DNA of 64,000 bases from Pseudomonas protegens (lineage in GTDB: Bacteria; Pseudomonadota; Gammaproteobacteria; Pseudomonadales; Pseudomonadaceae), in NCBI RefSeq assembly GCF_003363755.1, contig NZ_CP031396.1, positions 4,620,501 to 4,684,500 of the forward strand, in the 5' to 3' direction. Shown here in pieces: positions 34,021 through 42,202 of this stretch. Each line of letters opens with the position of its first letter. The first letter of the stretch is position 1. The notes under the pieces were generated by a model. It was not told the origin of the DNA. It made no database searches and worked only from the letters and a program-made list of their open reading frames with translations. A program made the translations under genes and the position numbers.

Positions 34021-35046
34021 TTATTTGTAGGTTTTCTGCATGATCGCCAGGGACTTCTTCGCCGTGGCTTCCAGACCGTCGTTGACGTGGTTGATCGCGG
34101 CCACCAGCTTCGGGTTCTGCAGCACGTCGACACCGGGGTAACGCTGCTGGGCCAGCCGCGAGACGATGATGTACTGGGTCACCGCGTAATGCAGATCGAA
34201 CTTGCCGCTGTCCCGGGCCTTGGCAATGGCCGCTTTGACAAAGGCCTGGCGCTCGGCCGTGGTCATGCCCTGGAACAGGTCGGGGAGATCGAAATGGATC
34301 TCGGCCGAGAAAATCGCCACCTCCTCATCCCGCGCTTCGTCGTACATCACCTGCTTGCTGGTCACGCGCTTCTTGAGGTCGGCAAAGCGCTGTTCGCCTT
34401 CGGCCAGTTGCTCTGGGCTCATCTTGCCTTTCAGGGCATCCAGCTGGCTGGTGTCCTCGGTGTTGTCGATGACTTTCAGCCAGGCGTAGGCCTTCACCAG
34501 ATCGCCGGACTCTTCGGCGGCGTCGGCCAGGCTCTGCTGCGGTTCCGGGTTGCCGTGCAGCGCCGAGCGTTCCAGCCAGCGCAGGGCCAGGTCCCGGTCC
34601 TTGGGAATGTCCTTGTCGCCGAACCAGTAGGTGGCGTACATGCCGTACTCGGCGCACCAATCGTTCTGCGACGCCGAGTAGGCGATGTAGTTGAAGGACT
34701 CGCGGTCGCGCTCGGCCTTGGGCTTGTCCGTTTCCTGGTCAGTGGTGGTGGACAGGTAGCAGAAGGCCCGGGTGTAGTGCGGCGCGGCCATGGCGAAGCA
34801 GCCCTTGGCGTTCTTGTAGTCCTCGATCTCGTTCAGCTTGTAACCGATGCCGTACAGCAGATCGGCCTCCATGGCCGGGTTGCAGTACTCGTTGGCGCTG
34901 ACCTTGGGCAAGACACTGTCCAGCGTCAGCTTGGGCAGGGTGTCATTCAGTTCGGGGACTTTCGGTTCGGTGTTTTCCGGAGCCGTGGAGGCGCAGGCCG
35001 CCAGCAAGACAGCCAAGGCCAGTGGCAGCGCGTTGAACAATTTCAA
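34021..35046 (-). CDS. SEL1-like lipoprotein, copy A of a tandem paralogous pair
   Basis: A 341-residue lipoprotein with signal LALAVLLAACAST and an alpha-helical body that includes a SEL1/TPR-like unit (DLALRWLERSALHGNPEPQQ). Cysteines at ANEYCNPAM, NAKGCFAMAA, RAFCYLS and NDWCAEYGMY are shared with the paralogue and may form disulfides. The start is a TTG with AGGGA 7 bases upstream. The function is unknown to me. It shares roughly 40% of residues with the next gene, including LPKV-AN-YC and KMSP-QLAEGEQ. Confidence 0.8.
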   Translation of the reverse strand: MKLFNALPLALAVLLAACASTAPENTEPKVPELNDTLPKLTLDSVLPKVSANEYCNPAMEADLLYGIGYKLNEIEDYKNAKGCFAMAAPHYTRAFCYLSTTTDQETDKPKAERDRESFNYIAYSASQNDWCAEYGMYATYWFGDKDIPKDRDLALRWLERSALHGNPEPQQSLADAAEESGDLVKAYAWLKVIDNTEDTSQLDALKGKMSPEQLAEGEQRFADLKKRVTSKQVMYDEARDEEVAIFSAEIHFDLPDLFQGMTTAERQAFVKAAIAKARDSGKFDLHYAVTQYIIVSRLAQQRYPGVDVLQNPKLVAAINHVNDGLEATAKKSLAIMQKTYK

Positions 35047-35317
35047 TGGGTATTCCCTGATCGGCGAATGAAAAGGCGCGCATGAAATCAGGCTGGGACG
35101 GGGGAAGGAGGAGCGTTAGCCATTCCGTGCTTGGGGGTCGACGCCAGCGATTCCATGCTGCATGAGCCCTAAGGGCTCAAGGTCGCGCATTCTACGGGGT
35201 TTGAGAGGGCGTACAACCCAAACCGCGGCATCTGGTTGACCGCGGCAAGGGGCCCTGAGGCCTTGAGCGGATGACACCTCGGCGACGGCTTCAACAGCGC
35301 TAGCGCCGCCGCTCCCG

Positions 35318-36346
35318 TTATGACTTGCGCTTGGCCAGAATGATTTTGGCCTTGGCTACGCTGTCTTCCACGCTCAGGTCATCGTCCTCCAGCACGGCCT
35401 GCAGCGCCGGGTCTTGCCACAGGTCCACGGCCGGGCCGGTGCTCTGCACCAGGCGGGAAATCAAGGCGTAGGCCACCAGTTGGCCGCGGGTGTGGAACTT
35501 CGGGTGGCGGTCCTGCATGTCCACCAACTGGGCGACGAACGCATGCCGTTGCTCAGGCGACATGCCCGCGAATACTTCCGGGTAGCTGAAGTACAGATCC
35601 CCTGTGCCCAGGGCGATGAGGTCCTGGCGCAGCGCCTGCTCAATCTCCTGTTTCGGCGTGAGTTGACCGAGCAATCGGGTGTAATGCTGCTCGCCTTCGG
35701 CCAACTGCTGAGGGCTCATCTTGCGTTTCAGCGCTGCGAGCGTTTGAGCGTCATCCAGGGTTCGGGCCCAGGCGTAGGCCAGCGGCAAATTGTCCTGTTC
35801 GTTGCGGCGCACCATCTCCTGTTGCGAGTCCTGGTCGCCGTGCCGAGCGGCGCGTTCCAGCCAGGCCATGGCCAATGCCTTGTTCGGGGGCTGGTCCAGC
35901 TTGCCGACGTTATAGATGTGGTACAGGCCCGCTTCCGCACAGGATTCATTGTGCTGGGCGGCGTAGGCGATGTAGTTGAAGGCTTCGCTTTTGTCATAGT
36001 CCTTCTGCCTGGAGCCGACGATCCCGCCCAGGATGCACAGGCTCATGGTGTTGCGGGGGGCGGCCATGATCAGGCAGGCGCGGGCCATCTGTATGGCCTG
36101 GCTTGCCAGCAGGGTACGGCTTGCGCCATGCCGCACCTCGTCCTCATTGATCAGTCGGATGCCGAGGCCGACCAGCCGTTCGCTGTCCATCTCCGGTGAG
36201 CAGTACGGGTTGGCCTCGACCTTGGGCAGGATCTGTTCCAGGCTCAGGTCCGGCAGGGTGGCATTGAGTTTTTCGTCCGGTGACGAGGCATTGCAGCCCA
36301 GCAGCAGAGTGAGGATGGTCAAGGGCAGCAGGCTGCGAGATATCAA
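35318..36346 (-). CDS. SEL1-like lipoprotein, copy B of a tandem paralogous pair
   Basis: A 342-residue paralogue of the preceding gene, same strand, 271 bases away. It begins with lipoprotein signal LPLTILTLLLGCNASS, then NATLPDLSLEQILPKVEANP. The SEL1-like unit reads ALAMAWLERAARHGDQDSQQ. The frame is open 52 codons upstream, but the TTG at 36346 has AGGGA 7 bases before it and puts the signal peptide at the N-terminus. The same unusual start codon and ribosome site as copy A support a gene duplication. Function is unknown. Confidence 0.8.
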   Translation of the reverse strand: MISRSLLPLTILTLLLGCNASSPDEKLNATLPDLSLEQILPKVEANPYCSPEMDSERLVGLGIRLINEDEVRHGASRTLLASQAIQMARACLIMAAPRNTMSLCILGGIVGSRQKDYDKSEAFNYIAYAAQHNESCAEAGLYHIYNVGKLDQPPNKALAMAWLERAARHGDQDSQQEMVRRNEQDNLPLAYAWARTLDDAQTLAALKRKMSPQQLAEGEQHYTRLLGQLTPKQEIEQALRQDLIALGTGDLYFSYPEVFAGMSPEQRHAFVAQLVDMQDRHPKFHTRGQLVAYALISRLVQSTGPAVDLWQDPALQAVLEDDDLSVEDSVAKAKIILAKRKS

Positions 36347-36523
36347 TGGAGAGTCCCTGAGGTTCAATCGTAAAAGGCAGGACGCCAAGAGGGCATGAGC
36401 AGGGGCGGGGTGCAGCCGTTGCGTGCCTGAGGTGCCGCTTCCCTGGAATTTGAGTGCGGGCATTCTATGGGCATCGGCGCGGCATACAACGGTGTCATGC
36501 AACGGATGCCCTGCGTGGGGTGC

Positions 36524-37348
36524 TCAGAGCTTGGCGTTCAAGCCAAACCGCTTCATCAGTCCCTTCTCCAGCCAACCCTTGGGCAGCAGGTTGGCCAGCA
36601 GCGGCAGGGCGCGGCTGCCATTGCCCAGGCGCACCAGGCGTGGCGGGTTGTCCTGCTGCACGGCCTTGAGCAAGCCGGCGGCAAATTCGCTGGCGGGGGT
36701 CGGCTTGTCCTGGGAGGCCTTGGCCCGGGCGCGGATGCCCTCGCGCAGGGGCCACCAGGGCGATTGTTCGTTGAGCAGCTGTTCGGCTTCATGCCCGGCG
36801 TTCTTGGCGAAGCTCGATGCAATGGCCCCGGGCTGCACTTCCATGACCCGGATGCCGAACGGCGACAGCTCCATGCGCAGGGCGTCGCTCAAGGCATGCA
36901 CCGCGGCCTTCGAGGCGCAGTAGGCGCCGGCAAACGGCGTCACCAGCACCCCGGATACACTGCCGATATTCACCACCAGGCCACGGCTGCGGCGCAGCAC
37001 CGGGAACATCGCCCGGGTCACCCCGACCACCGAGAACACATTGGTTTCGAACTGGCGCTGCATGGCTTGCACACCGCCATCCAGCAGCGGGCCCATGGCG
37101 CCGTAGCCGGCGTTGTTGATCAGCACATCCAGGCCGCCGTATTGCTGGTTGATCTCCTCGCCCAGGGCGCTCAGGGCCGGGGCGTCATTCACGTCCAGTT
37201 GCACGGCCTTGAAACCGGCGGCTTGTAGGGTGTTCACGTCCTCGGCCTTGCGAGCGGTGGCGAGCACGGTGAAACCGGCGCCCTTGAAGGCATCTGCCAG
37301 GGCGCGGCCGATGCCGCTGGAACAACCGGTGATCAACGCTACGGGCAT
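36524..37348 (-). CDS. Short-chain dehydrogenase/reductase (SDR)
   Basis: A 274-residue classical SDR. The cofactor motif is TGCSSGIGRALADAFKGAGF, then LINNAGYGAMGPL (the NNAG motif), a catalytic serine in IGSVSGVL and YCASKAAVH (the YxxxK pair). The substrate is not clear. The N-terminus has the ATG at 37348 and starts MPVALITG, as is normal for the family. A small membrane protein gene lies 36 bases upstream on the same strand. Confidence 0.92.
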   Translation of the reverse strand: MPVALITGCSSGIGRALADAFKGAGFTVLATARKAEDVNTLQAAGFKAVQLDVNDAPALSALGEEINQQYGGLDVLINNAGYGAMGPLLDGGVQAMQRQFETNVFSVVGVTRAMFPVLRRSRGLVVNIGSVSGVLVTPFAGAYCASKAAVHALSDALRMELSPFGIRVMEVQPGAIASSFAKNAGHEAEQLLNEQSPWWPLREGIRARAKASQDKPTPASEFAAGLLKAVQQDNPPRLVRLGNGSRALPLLANLLPKGWLEKGLMKRFGLNAKL

Positions 37349-37384
37349 GGCGCGGTCCTTGTGCTGGGTGAGGGGAGGGGCGAA

Positions 37385-37849
37385 TCAGTCGGAGAAACTA
37401 CCCTGTAGACGCTCGGCGCGAAACTCCAGGGTTTGCGGGCGATAGCCGGGGCGCAGCGGTGGCAGCGGCAGGCAGTCCTGCCAGTTGGCGCCGGCCTGCA
37501 ACTCGCCGGGGCCACGGTAGCGCGGGGCGCTGTACTGGTTGTCGGCGAGGTTGACGGTATCCCCCGGGGCATAGGCGGCGACCCGCCAGCGCAGTTCCAC
37601 CAGGGGCACCTTGTTGCCGTTGTTGAGCTTGACCTGCAGCGGCCGGTCGGCGGGGCAGTGGTCCGGCGCGTAGCTCAGGCGCAGCTCCAGGCGCGCCAGT
37701 TGCTGGGCTTCGCGGTTGTCCAGCCAGACCACCCAGCAGGCCACCAGGGCCAGGCCGAACGCAGCGGCCAGGGACACAGGAAGGGCTTTGGCGGGGTAGC
37801 GCAGAAGCAGGATCAGCCAGGTGATGACCAGCAGAACGCCGATGAACAT
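37385..37849 (-). CDS. Conserved membrane-anchored protein of unknown function
   Basis: A 154-residue protein with two N-terminal hydrophobic helices (residues 2-16 and 22-44, FIGVLLVITWLILLLRYPAK) and a soluble domain with beta-rich character, probably periplasmic. Two cysteines (DHCPADRPL and WQDCLPLPP) could pair. I do not recognise the family with certainty. Similar pseudomonad proteins have been labelled multidrug transporter without support. It probably shares a transcript with the SDR gene. Confidence 0.7.
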   Translation of the reverse strand: MFIGVLLVITWLILLLRYPAKALPVSLAAAFGLALVACWVVWLDNREAQQLARLELRLSYAPDHCPADRPLQVKLNNGNKVPLVELRWRVAAYAPGDTVNLADNQYSAPRYRGPGELQAGANWQDCLPLPPLRPGYRPQTLEFRAERLQGSFSD

Positions 37850-38042
37850 GAGGTGAGCCTCGGGGAAAAGGAGGGGACATCCTACCTAAGCGTAGGTGGG
37901 GTTGGCGATGGAGGAGGGCTGTTGTGACGTTATCCACAGGCCTGGTTTTGATGGGGGTGTTAGGGACAATAGAAGGTCTGTTAAAGCGGATTTATGCCGA
38001 TAGTGGACATCATGTGGTCCACTCTGGTGCCCGCCCGAGCGG

Positions 38043-38480
38043 GTGGTTGGCATGCTCCCGGGGGGCCCTCTGTCCATTCCAGGCTGTAGCGGTCAACTAA
38101 TCCCGGACACTGCGTTATGTTTTTTTCTTTGGCCACTTATGAGCGAGACATGTCGGCAAAGACGGTCTTTGGCTGGTGGGGGGACATATCCGTTGCTGCG
38201 GTTACGGCGGCTTGGGGTTCCGCTCTTACAGCGGGTCACTTTGGAAAAGGCCCAAAGTAACCAAAGGCCTCCTGCCCCCGCATCCGGCCCCTCGCCTAGG
38301 CTCGGGGTGCCCTCGCTCCGGCATTGCTCCGGGGGCACGCCGCCACAGGCCATCCATGGCCTGGGGCGGCTAGCTCGGCATCCATGCCGAGCTGCCCCCT
38401 ACGCAATGCCTGCATTCGGCCTCGTGAAGGGGCAGGCAGAGCAAGAGCAAGAGCCAAAGCGCGTGTTACGCGCTTTTTTT
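38043..38480. repeat. Intergenic block with strong hairpins, probable dispersed pseudomonad repeat
   Basis: This non-coding stretch holds two perfect hairpins with the same CC loop: CAGGCCAT/ATGGCCTG (38346-38363) and AGCTCGGCAT/ATGCCGAGCT (38372-38393). It also contains the phrase CCCAAAGTAACCAAAGGCCT. From memory, very similar blocks are scattered between genes in fluorescent pseudomonad genomes. Short open frames exist on both strands but look non-genic. I cannot confirm copy number from this window. Confidence 0.5.
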
Positions 38481-38582
38481 GTAGACACTGCCGCAGGCTG
38501 CGAACGACCGCGCAGCGGGCGCAGGGGGCTTGAGATCGCTGAAGGTCCTTCGGCCCTTTTCGCAGCCTGCGGCAGCGGCTAC
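38481..38582 (+). repeat. REPIN downstream of algA
   Basis: GTAGACACTGCCGCAGGCTG at the left (slightly degenerate) pairs with GCAGCCTGCGGCAGCGGCTAC-like sequence at the right. It lies just beyond the alginate operon terminator. Confidence 0.85.
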
Positions 38583-38640
38583 AAAAATCCCCCTGTCCAA
38601 GTGCCTGCGGATAGGGGACGCAGGCACCTGAAAAGGGGGA
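38583..38640 (-). terminator. Terminator of the alginate operon
   Basis: On the minus strand TCCCCCT (38634-38640) pairs perfectly with AGGGGGA (38588-38594), enclosing an inner perfect 9-bp stem (GTGCCTGCG/CGCAGGCAC, 38601-38627). Five T residues follow. It lies 68 bases after the algA stop. Confidence 0.6.
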
Positions 38641-38707
38641 GCAGAAAGGTTTTGCTAGCACGACTCCCTGCTTTTACTTGCAGCTTGCCGCTTGAAACTT
38701 GCTGCTG

Positions 38708-40159
38708 TTACTGAGCGATAGTTTTCACCGAAACACCACGCTCCACCGGCGTCGAGCGCCCGTAGATATCTTCAAACCGCTCGATATCGTCCTCGCCCAA
38801 ATAACTGCCCGATTGCACTTCGATGATCTCCAGCGGAATCTTGCCCGGGTTGCGCAGGCGGTGCACCGAGGCAATCGGGATGTAGGTGGATTGGTTCTCG
38901 GTGAGCAGGAACACGTTCTCGTCACAGGTGACTTCGGCGGTGCCGCTGACCACGATCCAGTGTTCGGCGCGGTGGTGGTGCATCTGCAGCGACAGGCAGG
39001 CCCCCGGCTTGACCGAGATGTGCTTGACCTGGAAGCGCCCGCCCATGTCCACCGAGTCGTAGGAGCCCCACGGGCGGTAGACCTCGCAGTGGTTCTGGGT
39101 TTCGCTGCGGCCCTGTTCGTTGAGGGTGTTGACCATCTGTTTCACCCCTTGGACCTTGTCCTTGTGGGCAATCATCATGGCGTCCTTGGTTTCCACCACC
39201 ACGATGTTGTCCAGGCCGATCACCGACACCAGCTTGCCGTTGCCGTGGATCATGCAGTTGTGGCTGTCCTGGATCACCACATCGCCTTTGCTGACGTTGC
39301 CGTTGGCGTCTTTTTCATGCACGTCCCACAGCGACGACCAGCAGCCGACATCGCTCCAGCCGGCGCTCAGGGGCACCACGCAGGCGCGTTGGGTCTTTTC
39401 CATCACCGCGTAGTCGATGGAGTTGTCCGGGCAGCAGGCGAAGGTGGCTTCGTCGATGGTTACGGTGTCCGCGTCCTGCTGGCTGCGTTCCAGGGTCAGG
39501 AGGCAGGTGTCGTAGATGTCCGGGTCGTGTTTCTTCAGCTCTTCGAGGAAGCGGCTGGCGCGGAACAGGAACATGCCGCTGTTCCAGAAGTAGCCGCCGG
39601 CCTGGACGAATTCGTTGGCGCGTTTTTCGTCGGGCTTCTCGACGAACTGCGCGACCCGGCTGATGCCCTCCGGCAGCAGCGCATCGTTGCTGGACTTGAT
39701 GTAGCCGTAGCCGGTTTCCGGTTTGGTCGCCGGCACGCCGAACAGCACCATTTCGCCCCGCTCGGCGGCCACGGTGGCCAGGGCCAGGGCCCGTTGCAGG
39801 GCTTTCTGGTCGTCCAGGACGTGGTCGGCGGGCAGCACCAGCATCAGTTCGTCACGGCCTTCGTTGACCAGCATCATCGCGGTCAGGGCCACGGCCGGGG
39901 CGGTGTTGCGGCCGAAGGGTTCCATGAGGATGCGCTGGGATTCGAGCTTACGGGCTGCCAGTTGCTCGTTGACGATGAAGCGGTGGTCCTTGTTGCAGAC
40001 CACGATCGGGGTGTCCATGCCTTCGAACACCAGGCGCTCCAGGGTTTGCTGGAACAGGGTGTGTTCGCCGGTCAGGGCGAGGAATTGCTTGGGGAATTGC
40101 TTGCGCGAAAGCGGCCAAAGACGTGAGCCGCTACCACCTGACAAGATCACCGGAATCAT
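38708..40159 (-). CDS. algA: AlgA, phosphomannose isomerase / GDP-mannose pyrophosphorylase
   Basis: A 483-residue bifunctional cytoplasmic enzyme that makes mannose-6-phosphate and, after AlgC, GDP-mannose for alginate. The N-terminal nucleotidyltransferase domain carries the signature GGSGSRLWPLSRKQFPKQFL (about residues 8-27). The C-terminal type II isomerase cupin has ISVKPGACLSLQMHHHRAEH and WIVVSGTAEVTC. Length is standard. It is the last gene of the operon, separated from algF by a REPIN of about 100 bases. Confidence 0.98.
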   Translation of the reverse strand: MIPVILSGGSGSRLWPLSRKQFPKQFLALTGEHTLFQQTLERLVFEGMDTPIVVCNKDHRFIVNEQLAARKLESQRILMEPFGRNTAPAVALTAMMLVNEGRDELMLVLPADHVLDDQKALQRALALATVAAERGEMVLFGVPATKPETGYGYIKSSNDALLPEGISRVAQFVEKPDEKRANEFVQAGGYFWNSGMFLFRASRFLEELKKHDPDIYDTCLLTLERSQQDADTVTIDEATFACCPDNSIDYAVMEKTQRACVVPLSAGWSDVGCWSSLWDVHEKDANGNVSKGDVVIQDSHNCMIHGNGKLVSVIGLDNIVVVETKDAMMIAHKDKVQGVKQMVNTLNEQGRSETQNHCEVYRPWGSYDSVDMGGRFQVKHISVKPGACLSLQMHHHRAEHWIVVSGTAEVTCDENVFLLTENQSTYIPIASVHRLRNPGKIPLEIIEVQSGSYLGEDDIERFEDIYGRSTPVERGVSVKTIAQ

Positions 40160-40233
40160 GTTGTTACTCCTTCAAACATCGTATGGGTTAGAGCTACTGC
40201 GTTCTGTCGTTTCACTCTTGTTTTTGTCTCGGT

Positions 40234-40333
40234 GTAGCCGCTGCCGAGGTACGAGGTTGCGCTGGGCTGCGAAGCGGCCCCTGAGGGCGGTCCTGCGGAC
40301 CGCGTCGCAGCCTCGGGCCTCGGCAGCGGCTAC
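40234..40333 (+). repeat. REPIN between algF and algA
   Basis: GTAGCCGCTGCCGAGGTACG at the left pairs with CTCGGGCCTCGGCAGCGGCTAC-type sequence at the right. It fills most of the 179-base gap and ends 6 bases from the algF stop codon. Confidence 0.9.
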
Positions 40334-40338
40334 AGGTC

Positions 40339-40995
40339 TTAGCGGGTGGAGACGGGGCGTTTCACCCACACCGGCGACAGGTTGCTGCCGTTGCCGGTGA
40401 CGTAGAGCACCGCCGCTTCGCCGCGCTCCAGGGCCACGGGCTTGAGGTCGCTGACTTTTTTATCGCCGTCGTACAGGGCGAAGCTGACCTTCACCGGGTT
40501 GATTTCGCGCTCGCCGCGACCTTTGGCGGCCACCGCCTTGACCACGTCGGTCTTGCCGTCGGCGGTCTTCAGGGTCAGGGCCTGGTCGCTGAGGTTCTGC
40601 ACCCGCACCAGGGATTTCTGCTTGTTCTTGAATGGCGGTTCTTCGATCAGTTGCGGCTGGCCGCTGGCGTTGTTGACCAGGGTGTAATAGTGATCGGCGG
40701 CCAGTTTCACCGGCACGCTCTGGCTGCCCACCTTGGCGGTGTAGTCGCCGCCGGGCATGAAGCTGAAGTCGCTGCTGGCCAGAGGCGCGACGTCGTTGAC
40801 GTTGGTGCTGCCCACCGTGGCGCTGACTTCGCTGTTGCTGGCGTTGTACAGGCGCACGAAGGTCGAGCCCTTGGGCGCGGTGGGGCCGTACAGCGCGGCG
40901 TCGCCACCGGCGAAGGCGGACAGGGACAGGACGCTCATGCCGGCAGCCAGGGTGATTGCTTGGGCGAGACGGCGAGGAGTAGTGATGAAAGTCAT
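40339..40995 (-). CDS. algF: AlgF, alginate O-acetylation adaptor
   Basis: A 218-residue periplasmic protein required for alginate O-acetylation with AlgI, AlgJ and AlgX. A signal peptide ends near SAFAGG, then AALYGPTAPKGSTFVRLYNA follows. The body is beta-rich with VRVQNLSDQALTLKTADGK. The ATG at 40995 has AGAGG 8 bases upstream and is preferred over longer versions. It lies 17 bases after algJ. Confidence 0.95.
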   Translation of the reverse strand: MTFITTPRRLAQAITLAAGMSVLSLSAFAGGDAALYGPTAPKGSTFVRLYNASNSEVSATVGSTNVNDVAPLASSDFSFMPGGDYTAKVGSQSVPVKLAADHYYTLVNNASGQPQLIEEPPFKNKQKSLVRVQNLSDQALTLKTADGKTDVVKAVAAKGRGEREINPVKVSFALYDGDKKVSDLKPVALERGEAAVLYVTGNGSNLSPVWVKRPVSTR

Positions 40996-41012
40996 GAGTG
41001 TTACCTCTTTTT

Positions 41013-42191
41013 TCAGTTTTGCGCCCGGTCGGGCGTCTCGGATTTCGAAGTGTTGCTGGCCAGGTTTTGCTGGCGAGCACCGGCTTGCTTGAGCGCTGCG
41101 ACCCACTGCGGGTCGGCGTCGCCGATTTCGTTGTTCACAGGCAGATAGCGTTCAGGGAATTCCCAGATCAGCACCTGGGGCGGGTGGTTCTTGAAGTCGT
41201 CGCTTTTCAGGTAGCTGAGCATCGGCAGGATCGGGCCGTGGCCGTCTTCGGCGTAGCTCAGCACGTCGCTGTGCAGGGCCTGTTTCAGGGCGCCGACGAA
41301 GTTCCAGTTGGGGTTGGCGCTGTAGCTGGTGCCCACCAGGGTCACCGGCACTTCATGGTCGGCGAACAGTGCGTCGTCGGCGGCCGGCTGTTCCTCGCTG
41401 GCGCGGGTCACGCGCTTTTGCAGGGGCTCTTCGGCCGGCATCAGGTTTTCGAACAGCGGGTCCAGGGGCAGGAAGCGCCGCAGGTCACCCTGGTGCTTCA
41501 CGGTCTCCTGGGTTTGGGTGACGAAGCGTTGTGGCTGACCGCTGAGCGGGGTCTTGGCGGCGATGGCCTGGGCCAACTGGCGAGCGACGACTTCGGCGCC
41601 GGCCGGGGTCCAGTGGGTGTCGGTACGCAGGAACACTTGCTGGCCCTGTTGCTTGGCCTGTTGCAGGGGGCCCAGCAGGTCGGGGGCAAGGATCTTGTCG
41701 GCGGCGACCCGGGCATGGAAGTCCTGGTAGAGGTTGGCGTGGATCCGCGCCGGGCGTACCTCGTCCAGGTGCTCCGGGTACAGGCGCGCCTTGGCCGGAA
41801 TGATGGCCATCACCAGTTTCACTCCGTGCTCTTTCAAGGTCTGGCGCACGCCTTCCACCAGGGCGTAGTTGCCTTGCAGGTTGAGCTCCTCGTTGACCAC
41901 CGGGTTGAACTCTTCATCGCTGTACAGCCACTGGTCGCGGCCCAGCACCACCCCGGGGCGGCCTTCGTTGAACAGCTTGAAGTCCAGGGCGGCCCACAGG
42001 TTGGTGCCCAGGCGCTTGATCGGGAACTGGTCGTCGTAGTGGGTTTCCACGGCCTTGGCCCAGCGCCCGTTGAGCACGGTGGCGTCATTGTTGGTGCTAA
42101 AGCCGAAGAAGCTGCGCACCGACCACAGCCCCAGCGCCAGCAGGGTCACCAGGAACAGGGCGATGTAGAACACACGTAATGAGCGGGTCAT
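41013..42191 (-). CDS. algJ: AlgJ, alginate O-acetyltransferase
   Basis: A 392-residue SGNH-hydrolase-like protein with an N-terminal signal anchor (residues 8-27) and a periplasmic domain. The catalytic set is readable: D191 and H193 in LRTDTHWTPAGAE and S289 in LVGTSYSANPNWNF. The numbering is within one residue of P. aeruginosa AlgJ. It passes acetyl groups during polymer modification. It starts 11 bases after the algI stop. Confidence 0.97.
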   Translation of the reverse strand: MTRSLRVFYIALFLVTLLALGLWSVRSFFGFSTNNDATVLNGRWAKAVETHYDDQFPIKRLGTNLWAALDFKLFNEGRPGVVLGRDQWLYSDEEFNPVVNEELNLQGNYALVEGVRQTLKEHGVKLVMAIIPAKARLYPEHLDEVRPARIHANLYQDFHARVAADKILAPDLLGPLQQAKQQGQQVFLRTDTHWTPAGAEVVARQLAQAIAAKTPLSGQPQRFVTQTQETVKHQGDLRRFLPLDPLFENLMPAEEPLQKRVTRASEEQPAADDALFADHEVPVTLVGTSYSANPNWNFVGALKQALHSDVLSYAEDGHGPILPMLSYLKSDDFKNHPPQVLIWEFPERYLPVNNEIGDADPQWVAALKQAGARQQNLASNTSKSETPDRAQN

Positions 42192-42202
42192 GGGCAGATC
42201 CC

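Noticed and set aside
38093..38353. 86-codon minus-strand frame inside the structured intergenic block
   Set aside because: It coincides with hairpin-rich repeat sequence. Such frames recur with the repeat and are not convincing genes.
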